The notes under the pieces: model-generated | What the model was told of the DNA's origin: nothing | What the model saw: only the letters and a program-made list of their open reading frames with translations | The model's database searches: none | Shown: in pieces, positions 17,044 to 24,823 of the stretch | Layout: each line of letters starts with the position of its first letter | Position numbering within the stretch: position 1 is the stretch's first letter | Assembly (NCBI GenBank): GCA_021325385.1 | Contig: JAJPHH010000103.1 | Span: 1 to 36,431, forward strand | From: Alphaproteobacteria bacterium | GTDB lineage: Bacteria > Pseudomonadota > Alphaproteobacteria > Rhizobiales > Beijerinckiaceae | Length of the DNA: 36,431 bases | Direction: 5' to 3' | Made by a program: the position numbers and the translations under genes

Positions 17044-17832
17044 ATGACCATTCTCGCTGATACGGCGCTTCGTGGAAGAACAATCCTCATTACCGGTGCG
17101 GCGAGAGGCATCGGCGCCGGTATTGTCGAGGCCGCCTTGGCGGCCGGAGCCGCTGTCGCGGTTGTGGATTTGGATGGCCGCTCGGCAGAAGAGACCGCTC
17201 GGCGGCTGGACCCGTCGGGCCGTCGTACATTAGCTGCTGCGGCGGATGTGTCGAACCCAGCGAGCCTTGCGCAAGCGGCGGAGCTCGCCGAAGCTCGCTT
17301 GGGCCCGCTGAGCGGCTGGGTCAACAATGCCGGCATCGTACAGATGATCGCCGCGAAAGATATTTCGCCAGAGGCCTGGCGCCGCGAGTTCGAGATCAAT
17401 GTCGCGGGCGTCATGAACGGCGCTCAGGCCGCCTATCGCGCTTTCGCCGGCAGGGGCGGCGCGATCGTCAACATCGCGTCCAATGCCGGCAAGGTCGGCT
17501 TTCCGAATATGGCCGCGTACAACGCGACCAAGGCGGCGGTCATCAATCTCACCCGATCGCTGGCGCGCGAATGGGCCGCCGAGCGGATCAACGTCAATGC
17601 GGTTTGTCCGGGCAGCGTCGCAACGCCCATGCTGCGCGGCGTCGCCGACCGCCTCGCCGCGGAAACCGGCAGGAGCAGCGACGCCCTCTTCGCCGGCATG
17701 GTTCCCGCGCAACTCGGCCGTCATATTCAGCCGATCGAAGTCGGCCGCGTGGTCGTCTTCTTGTTGACCGGGGCGGCCGAAATCATCCGTGGACAGGCGA
17801 TCAACATTGACGGCGGCGAGACCCCATATTGA
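17044..17832 (+). CDS. SDR-family oxidoreductase (2)
   Basis: The 262-residue classical SDR has TGAARGIGAG (about 18-27), WVNNAGI (about 95), NIASNAGKVGFPNMAAYNATK (catalytic Ser, Tyr and Lys) and NAVCPGSVATPML. The C-terminus is IIRGQAINIDGG. An Asp at the end of strand 2 (AVVDLDG) favours NAD(H). It forms a two-gene unit with the preceding SDR, whose stop is 10 bp upstream. It ends 3 bp before the convergent amidohydrolase stop, with no room for a terminator. The pair probably catalyses successive or alternative oxidations of the same kind of substrate, for instance a sugar released from a nucleoside. That link is inference from location only. Confidence 0.88.
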   Translation: MTILADTALRGRTILITGAARGIGAGIVEAALAAGAAVAVVDLDGRSAEETARRLDPSGRRTLAAAADVSNPASLAQAAELAEARLGPLSGWVNNAGIVQMIAAKDISPEAWRREFEINVAGVMNGAQAAYRAFAGRGGAIVNIASNAGKVGFPNMAAYNATKAAVINLTRSLAREWAAERINVNAVCPGSVATPMLRGVADRLAAETGRSSDALFAGMVPAQLGRHIQPIEVGRVVVFLLTGAAEIIRGQAINIDGGETPY

Positions 17833-17835
17833 GGC

Positions 17836-19365
17836 TCACGCGCGATTGGCTCCCGGCCAAGCCGGCATGTCGCCAGCATAGCGATTGAGCCCGATGTCGC
17901 GCAGCGTCGAGCGGCGATGAATCTCGGCGAAATACGGTTCGAAGACGCGATTCTTCTCCTCGATCCGGCTATGAGCGCCAAGATAAGCCGGAACGGCCTC
18001 GCGCGCTTCGCGTAGAATTTCGTTTTCGTCGATGCGCGTCAGTTTGCCGTCGCGCAGAACGATTTCGCCGTTGATCATGACCAGTTCGAGAGAGGATCCA
18101 TTCTCGGCATAGACGAGATGCTTGCGCGGATCGTTCATCGGGGTGAAAACGACATTATCAGTCCTGAGCACGATGAGATCGGCGCGCTTGCCGACTTCCA
18201 AAGACCCTGTCTCTTCTTCCAGCATGGCGCTGCGCGCGCCGCCGATCGTTGCTGCGCGCATGATGTCCTCGGCGCCGAGCCAGCGCGAATAGTCCGGGCC
18301 CGAGACGGCGTGAACAAGCGCGGCGACGCGCATGACGTCAAAAATGCGCAACGTATCGTTGCTGGACGCGCCGTCGGTACCGAGCGCAATCGTTACGCCA
18401 GCGTCGAGCAGTCGCCGCAGCGGCGCGACGCCTGCGCCGAGCTTTTGGTTCGAAATCGCGTTATAGACGACGGAGCAGCGTGCGTCGCCCATCAGCGCGA
18501 TATCGTCGTCGCTCACCCAGACGGAATGGGCGATGGTCACATTGCGGTTGAGAACGCCCAGATCCCGCAAGTAGCGGATGAGGGTCTTGCCGAAGAGCTC
18601 CGGCCCGGTGACCGCCTGGGTTTTCGTTTCCAGCACATGAGTATGGAAGGGAACGCGATGGCGCAAGGCCATCTCGCTGCAGGCCTCGAGGAGATCGACC
18701 GTGCAGCGTTGCGGCGCGGAAGGCGAGATCATGTAGCGCAGGCGGCCGGCTTTTCCGTCAAAGGCGGCGAAGGCGGCTTCGCAATAATCGGCATAGGCGG
18801 CGCCGGTGACCATCGCGCCGCCGGCGAGAAGCGCCTGCAACTCCACAGGCACGATTTCGCGCGCGAAGGGCAGCGTATCGAGAACCGGGATATTGATGAT
18901 GGAATTGGTCACATTGGCGCGCAGGCCGGCCGCTTCATAGGCGGCGAACACCACGCCCAATCGCTCGATCGAAAGGACCGGCGGATCGAAAAAGCAGTCG
19001 CAAATGGTGGTGACGCCGCCTTTGATCGATTCGATCGCGACCAGCATGGAGCGCAAGTAAAGCAGTCGCTCCGGGATCGGCGGAGCCATGAGAAGCGGAT
19101 AGGCGTAGAGAAGCCAGACTTCGAGCGGCATTTTCTCGTACCGCCCTTTGAAGAATTGCTCGCTCGAATGAAGGTGTCCGTTGACCAGGCCGGGCATTAC
19201 GAGCCGATCGCGTCCGTCGATAAGACTCGCATCGCCTGTTGGGCCGAGGTTCGGGCCGATCGCGGCGATGCGCTCATCCTCGATGAGGACATCGCCGGTA
19301 AAGGGCTCATCGCCATGCGGCCCGCCCATGGCGAGGATGGTCGCGCCGCGAATGAGAGTCTTCAT
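17836..19365 (-). CDS. Amidohydrolase-superfamily deaminase (AtzA/MtaD/SsnA-like)
   Basis: The 509-residue metal-dependent TIM-barrel hydrolase has metal ligands GHLHSS (about 64-69), FHTHVLE (about 242) and IAHSVWVS (about 275). LGTDGASSND (about 325-334) carries the catalytic Asp. An N-terminal beta-sandwich strand (LIRGATILAM) and a C-terminal one (GKRADLIVLRTDN) complete the fold. The family includes guanine, 8-oxoguanine, cytosine and S-adenosylhomocysteine/methylthioadenosine deaminases and triazine hydrolases. It is the last minus-strand gene of the nucleoside transporter run, 66 bp after the VOC gene. I therefore infer a nucleobase or nucleoside deaminase. The exact substrate cannot be told. 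The ribosome site before ATG 19365 is weak. Confidence 0.83.
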   Translation of the reverse strand: MKTLIRGATILAMGGPHGDEPFTGDVLIEDERIAAIGPNLGPTGDASLIDGRDRLVMPGLVNGHLHSSEQFFKGRYEKMPLEVWLLYAYPLLMAPPIPERLLYLRSMLVAIESIKGGVTTICDCFFDPPVLSIERLGVVFAAYEAAGLRANVTNSIINIPVLDTLPFAREIVPVELQALLAGGAMVTGAAYADYCEAAFAAFDGKAGRLRYMISPSAPQRCTVDLLEACSEMALRHRVPFHTHVLETKTQAVTGPELFGKTLIRYLRDLGVLNRNVTIAHSVWVSDDDIALMGDARCSVVYNAISNQKLGAGVAPLRRLLDAGVTIALGTDGASSNDTLRIFDVMRVAALVHAVSGPDYSRWLGAEDIMRAATIGGARSAMLEEETGSLEVGKRADLIVLRTDNVVFTPMNDPRKHLVYAENGSSLELVMINGEIVLRDGKLTRIDENEILREAREAVPAYLGAHSRIEEKNRVFEPYFAEIHRRSTLRDIGLNRYAGDMPAWPGANRA

Positions 19366-19431
19366 AGCGCGGCTTGCTCTGTCGGCTGATCGGCGAGGGG
19401 GATTGCAACTTTCACAGGATCTCTCCGACTG

Positions 19432-19857
19432 TCAGTCCAGTTTTCCCGGCGCGCCGCCCTCGCGCCAAGCGTAAAGCTCCCAAACCTCATCGTCAGGGCC
19501 CGCGAAATAGCAGCAATATGCATTCCAGGCGTAGTCCGCAGGGGGCGCCAGGAACGGCGTCCCCTTAGCCGAGAGCTCGTGATAGGCGGCGTCGAGTTCT
19601 TCAGGCGAAGGCAACTTTACGGCGATGCAGGCCTTGTGCGCGCCAGCGCCGCGCATGTTGGAAATGCGGACATGCCGGCTGATATGATTGATGTCCCAAA
19701 GCGCGAGCGTAAGGCCCGCGCCGGAGAAATCCGCGAAGCCCTCGGCCCGATGCGCGAGCTTGAAGCCAAGCTTGTCGACATAGAAACGGATCGAGCGTTC
19801 GAGGTCCGCACACAGAATGCAGACGTCGCTGATGGCGTAGCGCTGAGCGAAATCCAT
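19432..19857 (-). CDS. VOC-superfamily (glyoxalase/bleomycin-resistance fold) protein
   Basis: The 141-residue protein has the two beta-alpha-beta-beta-beta modules of the vicinal-oxygen-chelate fold. Module 1 is ISDVCILCADLERSIRFYVDKLGF with HRAEGFADFSGAGLTLALWD. Module 2 begins KACIAVKLPSPEELDAAYHEL and ends CCYFAGPDDEVWELYAW. The final Glu (DEVWELY) is at the usual metal-ligand position. The ATG at 19857 is preceded by GGAG 5-6 nt upstream and sits 8 bp after the permease stop, so it belongs to the transporter operon. Functions in the family range from lyases and dioxygenases to antibiotic binding. An operon role in transforming the imported compound is likely but undefined. Confidence 0.82.
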   Translation of the reverse strand: MDFAQRYAISDVCILCADLERSIRFYVDKLGFKLAHRAEGFADFSGAGLTLALWDINHISRHVRISNMRGAGAHKACIAVKLPSPEELDAAYHELSAKGTPFLAPPADYAWNAYCCYFAGPDDEVWELYAWREGGAPGKLD

Positions 19858-19865
19858 CCTTCTCC

Positions 19866-20762
19866 TCAATAATCGCGCAGTTCTCCGAAGGAGCTGGCCG
19901 CCTTGGCGCCGCCGCGAAAGCGCGCGCTGATCCAAATGCCGAGGACGGTCGCAAGATAGGGCAGGGCCAGGAGGAGATCGTTCGGCACCCGATCGCCGAA
20001 GGCGAGTTGAGCGCGGATGCCGATCGCCCCGACGATGGCAAAAAAGAGCGCGGCGGCGGCCGAGCCGATCGGGTGGCCCGCGCCGAAAATCACTGCCGAA
20101 AAAGCCATGAAGCCCCGTCCGGCGGTCATGCCGTAGGCGAAGATGGTCAGGCTGCCGAGCGCGAGCTCGGCGCCGCCAAGCGCGCACAGCACGCCACCGA
20201 GGCAAAGCGCAATCAGACGCATGCGAGCCGGGCTGACGCCGACGCTACGAGCCGCGAAGGGATGCTCGCCAGAGGCGGAAAGCTGAAGCCCGAACCGCGT
20301 GCGACGGAGAAGCGCCCATAGGCCGAACACGACGAAAGGCATAGCCGCGACAAGTACGGATAAGACGCCAAAATCGCCAAAGTACGGACCGAGCCGCGGC
20401 AGTCCATAGGGGGCGTTGACGGTCGCTTGGCTGCCATAGATCGCCTGCACGGCGAGATCGGTTCCGCCGAGACCTAAGCCCGTGAGGCCTAGACCGGCGA
20501 TGATGGGATTGGCGCGCAGCCTTTCGACCACGAACCAGAGAAGCGCGGAAGCGAGGACGCACAGCGCAACCGCCAGGACCAACCCGAAAAGGAGCGACCC
20601 GGTTTGGACCAGGCCGAGGACCGCGGCGCAACAGCCGATGATCATCAACCCCTCGAGTCCGAGGTTCCAGACGCCCGCGCGCTGCGCCAGCACGCCCGCC
20701 ATGGTCACATAGACGAGCGGCGTTCCATAACGGAGCGTGGCGATGACGAATTCCTCCATCAT
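19866..20762 (-). CDS. Nucleoside-type ABC transporter permease 2 (NupQ/YufQ type)
   Basis: The 298-residue polytopic protein starts MMEEFVIATLRYGTPLVYVTMAGVLAQRAGVWNLGLEGLMIIG, a signature of the second permease of BMP-type (PnrA/NupN) nucleoside transporters. Later landmarks are SGEHPFAARSVGVSPARMRL (the cytoplasmic EAA-like loop) and AYGMTAGRGFMAFSAVIFGAG. The ATG at 20762 overlaps the stop of permease 1 (ATGATG over TGA), and AGAGGGG precedes it. It forms the membrane pore with permease 1. An open frame of other phase extends far upstream on this strand but is only a shadow. Confidence 0.88.
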   Translation of the reverse strand: MMEEFVIATLRYGTPLVYVTMAGVLAQRAGVWNLGLEGLMIIGCCAAVLGLVQTGSLLFGLVLAVALCVLASALLWFVVERLRANPIIAGLGLTGLGLGGTDLAVQAIYGSQATVNAPYGLPRLGPYFGDFGVLSVLVAAMPFVVFGLWALLRRTRFGLQLSASGEHPFAARSVGVSPARMRLIALCLGGVLCALGGAELALGSLTIFAYGMTAGRGFMAFSAVIFGAGHPIGSAAAALFFAIVGAIGIRAQLAFGDRVPNDLLLALPYLATVLGIWISARFRGGAKAASSFGELRDY

Positions 20763-21805
20763 GCCCCTCTGATCATGCGACGCCGAGCCGTCAGCCAGCC
20801 GAGCCCGGGCGCCGCACGCGCGGTGATAAAGAGAGCTATGGCTGCGTTGATGATGTCGATGGCCGCGGCGGGCAATCCGGCGAGGACCGGCAAATAGAGG
20901 CTGGCTGACGCCAGCCCTCCAAAGAACACCGAGACAATCGCCGCGCCGGAAATTGAGAGGCCCGCGACGAGCGCGATCAGAATGGCGGTGAAGCCGTGCG
21001 CCGGCAGAAAGCCGCTGACCAGTCTGCCATTCGGTCCGAGCACTTCGATCGTTCCGGCGAGGCCCGCCAGAGCGCCGCCCAGCACGAAGCCGGCAATTCC
21101 GAGCCGCGACATCCGCGCCCCTTGCCAAACGACCATCGTCGAATTGCGGCCGGCGAGGCCGGCGAGAACGCCGAAGGCGGTGCGGTTGACCAGCACCCAC
21201 ATCAGAACGCCTACGACGACCGCCGCGCCGACAATCGTCGGCGACAAGCCGACTTCGCTGCTGATCCGGTAGGCCGCGGCGACGGGCCGGCTGGCCATGA
21301 CCTGGCCCGTTCCAGACGGATCTTTCAAGACGCCGCCGGTCACATAAATGAGGATGAGGCCGGCGATAAAATTGCCCATCAGCGTCGTTATGACTTCGTC
21401 GGCGCCGGATCGCACGCGCAGCAGGCCTGGCCAAAGCGCCCAGACCGCCCCGCCGGCGACGCCGGCGATAAAGCAGAGCGGTACGACAAGCGCAGCGGGA
21501 TAGCCGTTCAGGAAATCGACGACGAAGGTCGTGGCAATGGCGCCGATATAGAATTGCCCTTGCGCGCCGACGTTGAAATAGCCGCTGCGAAACGAAATGA
21601 TGACGCCGGTCGCCGTGATGAAGAGCGGCATGGCCCAACGCAAGCTGCCTTCCCATGCGCCAGGATTGAGAAAAGCGCCGTCGGCGATGCTTTGGAACAT
21701 TTCCGGCGCCGAATAGCCGGCGAATTCAAAAATGACGCCGCAGAGGGCGAGGGCCAGGACCACGAAAGCGAGCGCGCGGGCGACGGCCAAGAGGCTGTCT
21801 TTCAT
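20759..21805 (-). CDS. Nucleoside-type ABC transporter permease 1 (NupP/YufP type)
   Basis: The 348-residue membrane protein has about 8-10 hydrophobic segments. Family landmarks are FNVGAQGQFYIGAI (about 77-90), RSGADEVITTLMGNFIAGL (about 131-149), GLAGRNSTMVVWQGARMSRLG, the coupling loop, and GFTAILIALVAGLSISGAA. It belongs to the BPD_transp_2 family and matches the larger first permease of BMP-type nucleoside transporters. It starts one base after the ATPase stop and overlaps permease 2 at its end, so all three are translationally coupled. Substrate class (nucleosides or purine/pyrimidine derivatives) is inferred from the BMP binding protein and the enzyme neighbours. Confidence 0.88.
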   Translation of the reverse strand: MKDSLLAVARALAFVVLALALCGVIFEFAGYSAPEMFQSIADGAFLNPGAWEGSLRWAMPLFITATGVIISFRSGYFNVGAQGQFYIGAIATTFVVDFLNGYPAALVVPLCFIAGVAGGAVWALWPGLLRVRSGADEVITTLMGNFIAGLILIYVTGGVLKDPSGTGQVMASRPVAAAYRISSEVGLSPTIVGAAVVVGVLMWVLVNRTAFGVLAGLAGRNSTMVVWQGARMSRLGIAGFVLGGALAGLAGTIEVLGPNGRLVSGFLPAHGFTAILIALVAGLSISGAAIVSVFFGGLASASLYLPVLAGLPAAAIDIINAAIALFITARAAPGLGWLTARRRMIRGA

Positions 21806-21806
21806 G

Positions 21807-23450
21807 TCAATGCGCTCCGGTCATTGCTGCGCCGACCTCGCCGAGACGATAGGGCGGCCGGAATTCCGCGACGATCCGTCCGGATAGCATGACGACGATT
21901 CGGTCGCAGATGTCGAAGAGTTCGTCGAGATCGGAGGAGATGATCAGCACGGCGCAGCCGCGGGCTCGCGCGTCGCGGAGCGCGCGCCAGACGAAGGCCG
22001 TCGCGCCGACGTCGAGGCCGCGCGTCGGTTGGGCGGCGATGATCAGCGAAGCATCCGCATCGATCTCGCGCGCCAAGATCAACTTCTGGGCGTTACCGCC
22101 GGAGAGCGAACCCGCGGCCTGCATCGTGGTGTGATAGCGGACGTCCCATTCTTTGAGTGAAGCATCGCAGGCGTTGCGGTACCAGGACGGATTGATCAGC
22201 CTGAGCGCAGGCCCGAGCAAAAGCTGGCGCGCCGACCAGTTCTCCCAGAGCGCGCTCGATAGGCTCAAACCTTCGCTGTTGCGCTCGAACGGTATGATGC
22301 GTAAGCCGCGCGCTCGACGCTCGCTGAGCGGCGTCTTGGTGACGTCCTTGCCTTCAAGGAGGATCTGGCCCGACCGCGCCTCGACCAGATTGGCCAAAAC
22401 GCGGACGAGCGTGCGTTGGCCATTGCCTTCGACGCCGGCGACGCCGACGATCTCGCCTCGCCCAATGCGTAGGCTCACTTCTTCCAGACCGGGCCCCTCG
22501 GAATCGGCCCGAGTGACCACGCGCTGCATCGCCAGAACAGGCGCAGCGTTGATTGCAGCCGCCGGGGCGGCGCCGGCAAGCGCATCGCCCGCGGTCGCGC
22601 CGACAAGCGCGGCCTCATCCGCGGCGATCTCCTTCTCCGCCTGCACGCCGATAATCGAGGCGGAAAGCCGCCGCGCATTCGTCGCGCCGACTGCGATTGG
22701 ACCTTCCACCAGTCGGCCGCCGCGCAGAACGCTGACCGTATCGGCGACGCCGAGCACTTCGCGGATTTTATGGAGGATGAGAATAACGGTGACGCCGCTC
22801 GCCTTCAGGCCTTTCAAACGCTCGAACAGCTTCTCGATTCCGCTCGGCGAAAGAACGGCCGTCGGCTCGTCCAGGATCAAGACTTTGGCGTCGGCGACCA
22901 GCGCGCGTGCAATCTCCACGCCCTGCTGGGCCTCGACCGGCAGGTCGCGGATGCGATCGCGTAAGCCGGCGCGCACACCCAGGTTTTCAAGATGTTTTTG
23001 CCAGCGCTTTTCGAGCCCGCGGCGAGAAAAGACCGGTCGGCCGCGCTCCGCGCCGAACTCCATGGACTCGGCGACGGTGAACGAGGGCGGCAGGGCGAAG
23101 CTCTGGTGCACCAATTCGACGCCCGCCGCGCGCGCCTGGCCGACATTTCCGGTTGGGATTTCGCGGCCGCCGATCGCGAGCGTTCCTGAAACAGGCTTGA
23201 CGATCCCGGCCGCGACGCGCGCGAACGTCGTCTTGCCCGCGCCGTTTTGTCCGACGACGGCGTGAATCAGTTTCGGAGCAAAAGCGAGGCTCACGCCGAC
23301 CAGCGCGGCGACCTCGCCGTATTGTACGGAGATGTCGCGACATTGCAGCGCGAAAGCCGTCGGCGCTTCAGCGAGCATCGCCTTGGTCACGGTCGCCTCA
23401 TCGCTGTCTCGCTGCTCTCGCGCAGACGGATATGGCCCCAACGCCTTCAT
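21807..23450 (-). CDS. Nucleoside-type ABC transporter ATPase, two domains (NupO/YufO type)
   Basis: The 547-residue protein has duplicated ABC domains. Domain 1 (about 35-265) has Walker A GQNGAGKTT, a signature region LPVEAQQGVEIARAL and Walker B VLILDEPTAVL. Domain 2 (about 305-540) has a degenerate P-loop GVEGNGQRT lacking the Lys, a good LSGGNAQK and an altered Walker B LIIAAQPTRGLD. These asymmetries are usual in the BMP transporter family. A low-complexity Ala-rich linker of about 35 residues separates the domains. The chosen ATG at 23450 has GGAG 4 nt upstream; a start about 24 codons in (MLAEAPTAF) is also possible. It lies 63 bp after the binding-protein gene. Confidence 0.88.
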   Translation of the reverse strand: MKALGPYPSAREQRDSDEATVTKAMLAEAPTAFALQCRDISVQYGEVAALVGVSLAFAPKLIHAVVGQNGAGKTTFARVAAGIVKPVSGTLAIGGREIPTGNVGQARAAGVELVHQSFALPPSFTVAESMEFGAERGRPVFSRRGLEKRWQKHLENLGVRAGLRDRIRDLPVEAQQGVEIARALVADAKVLILDEPTAVLSPSGIEKLFERLKGLKASGVTVILILHKIREVLGVADTVSVLRGGRLVEGPIAVGATNARRLSASIIGVQAEKEIAADEAALVGATAGDALAGAAPAAAINAAPVLAMQRVVTRADSEGPGLEEVSLRIGRGEIVGVAGVEGNGQRTLVRVLANLVEARSGQILLEGKDVTKTPLSERRARGLRIIPFERNSEGLSLSSALWENWSARQLLLGPALRLINPSWYRNACDASLKEWDVRYHTTMQAAGSLSGGNAQKLILAREIDADASLIIAAQPTRGLDVGATAFVWRALRDARARGCAVLIISSDLDELFDICDRIVVMLSGRIVAEFRPPYRLGEVGAAMTGAH

Positions 23451-23513
23451 CCCGCTCCAGGCGGCTCCTGCGGACCGGCCTCTCCATGGCCGGCCCGCGT
23501 GCTACACTTCCGC

Positions 23514-24581
23514 CTAAAGCTTCGTGTCGAACGGCGGCTTCAGTGCGCCGGAGATGATGTCCGCTCTAGCCTTTTCGATATCCGGCCAAACGGATTTCGC
23601 TTTCTCGACGAGGTCTTTGGGACCTTGCTCCTGCCAGACCGGCGAAAGCACGAAATCGATCACGCCGGTGCCGAGCCCGGTCGCGAGATGGCCTCCTTTG
23701 AAGTCCGGCCCCAACGCTTTCGACACCTCGTTGTAGAGGGACTGACCGAAGTCTAGCTGCACAAGCGCGGCCACCGTCTTCGGCCCCACCTTGTATTGGG
23801 CCGGCGAGATCGCGCTCACCATCCGATCTTGGCCCTCGTTGGCCGCTTGGATGATGCCGGTATCGGTCGCCGCCGAGTCCGTCTGAATGTAGTCGATGCC
23901 GCTCTGGTACATCTGGCTGGCGATCTCGTGCCCCTTGGCCGGGTCCTGGAACGATCCGGCGAATGCGTGCGTGAACGTCGCATTGGGATTGACGGAGGCA
24001 ATGGCGGCTTTCAGCGCGTTCACGTCGGCGTTGAGCGGCGGCAGGCTGACGCCGCCGATATAGCCGATCTTGCCGGTCTTCGAGACCTTCGCCGCGAACA
24101 GTCCGGAAAGATAGCAGCCGAGATAGTAATCGTAAGAGACAGTCTCGAAGTTAGGGATCGGCGGCTCGATAGGATCGCCAAAAATCTGAATCCATTTGGT
24201 CTTGGGGTATTTGGGGGCCAGCGCCTTTATCGGCTCGGCGACTTCATTGAACGTCGCGGCGATGACCGCGGCGCCGGCGTCGGCGAGGCTCTTGAAGATC
24301 GTCCCGTAAGTCGCGGCGTCCTGCGCATAAATGGTGCGGATCGGGAATTTCTTCTCAGCCGACAGCTTCTTCAGCGCGCTGATCATGGAATCGATGGGTC
24401 CGTTATCGCCCGCCGCCTGGGTATGGACGAGAGCGACCAGACCGCTGTCCGCCGCCGCAGCAATTTCCGATTGGAAAAGAGCGCCGGCGCCGGCCAGCGT
24501 GGTCGCGCCCAACGACGTTTGCAGGAAGGTTCTGCGCGATAGGCCGTACCTCGTTCTTTCGTGATCAGACTTGTTTGTCAT
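23514..24581 (-). CDS. BMP-family ABC transporter substrate-binding protein (Tat-exported)
   Basis: The 355-residue protein of the basic-membrane-protein/PnrA family binds nucleosides or purine-like ligands in characterised members. The N-terminus holds a twin-arginine signal (LSRRTFLQTSLGATTLAGAG), so export in the folded state is expected, which is unusual for this class. The mature part has ALVHTQAAGDNGPIDSM, YYLGCYLSGLFAAKVSKTGKIGYIGG and DYIQTDSAATDTGIIQAANE, which fit the PBP1-like BMP fold. ATG 24581 follows GGGAGAG. The 242-bp gap upstream contains the same palindromic element as the promoter of the enzyme genes (24772-24787). The ligand is probably a nucleoside; modified or carbon-linked nucleosides remain possible. 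Confidence 0.9.
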   Translation of the reverse strand: MTNKSDHERTRYGLSRRTFLQTSLGATTLAGAGALFQSEIAAAADSGLVALVHTQAAGDNGPIDSMISALKKLSAEKKFPIRTIYAQDAATYGTIFKSLADAGAAVIAATFNEVAEPIKALAPKYPKTKWIQIFGDPIEPPIPNFETVSYDYYLGCYLSGLFAAKVSKTGKIGYIGGVSLPPLNADVNALKAAIASVNPNATFTHAFAGSFQDPAKGHEIASQMYQSGIDYIQTDSAATDTGIIQAANEGQDRMVSAISPAQYKVGPKTVAALVQLDFGQSLYNEVSKALGPDFKGGHLATGLGTGVIDFVLSPVWQEQGPKDLVEKAKSVWPDIEKARADIISGALKPPFDTKL

Positions 24582-24771
24582 GACGCTCTCCCTCTCCGCT
24601 GCGCGACTGCGCAGACCACACATAGTCCGTATTGAGCTTCGTCCCAATCGTCGGCGCGAAGGCCGCGCCGCGCTTCGTCGCTGTCGGGAACCGGCGATCT
24701 CGGCGCATGCCCGGGACGATCGATCGCATTCGCGTAACCCGGTTTCTTGCTACAGCCAACGATGCCGTATC

Positions 24772-24787
24772 CTGACGAAAGCGTCAA
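24772..24787 (-). promoter_or_regulatory. Second RutR-like operator, upstream of the BMP transporter
   Basis: CTGACGAAAGCGTCAA has TGACG/CGTCA arms around a 4-bp centre. With its flank CTTTTT it matches the site at 28723-28738 at 20 of 22 positions. It lies 191 bp upstream of the binding-protein ATG and 37 bp past the phosphorylase stop. Its minus strand supplies a TTGACG -35-like hexamer, but the -10 17 bp further on (CATCGT) is poor. Regulation by the RutR-like TetR protein is inferred. Confidence 0.6.
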
Positions 24788-24823
24788 CTTTTTGGCTGAC
24801 GCGAAGCGGCGCTTTCGGTCGGA

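Noticed and set aside
18118-19389. 423-residue plus-strand frame opposite the amidohydrolase
   Set aside because: Composition is a mirror image of the real gene, and there is no ribosome site or recognisable motif.
19866-21656. 596-residue minus-strand open frame across both permeases
   Set aside because: Its first half is an Arg-rich shadow of permease 1; only the part from 20762 down is the real permease 2.
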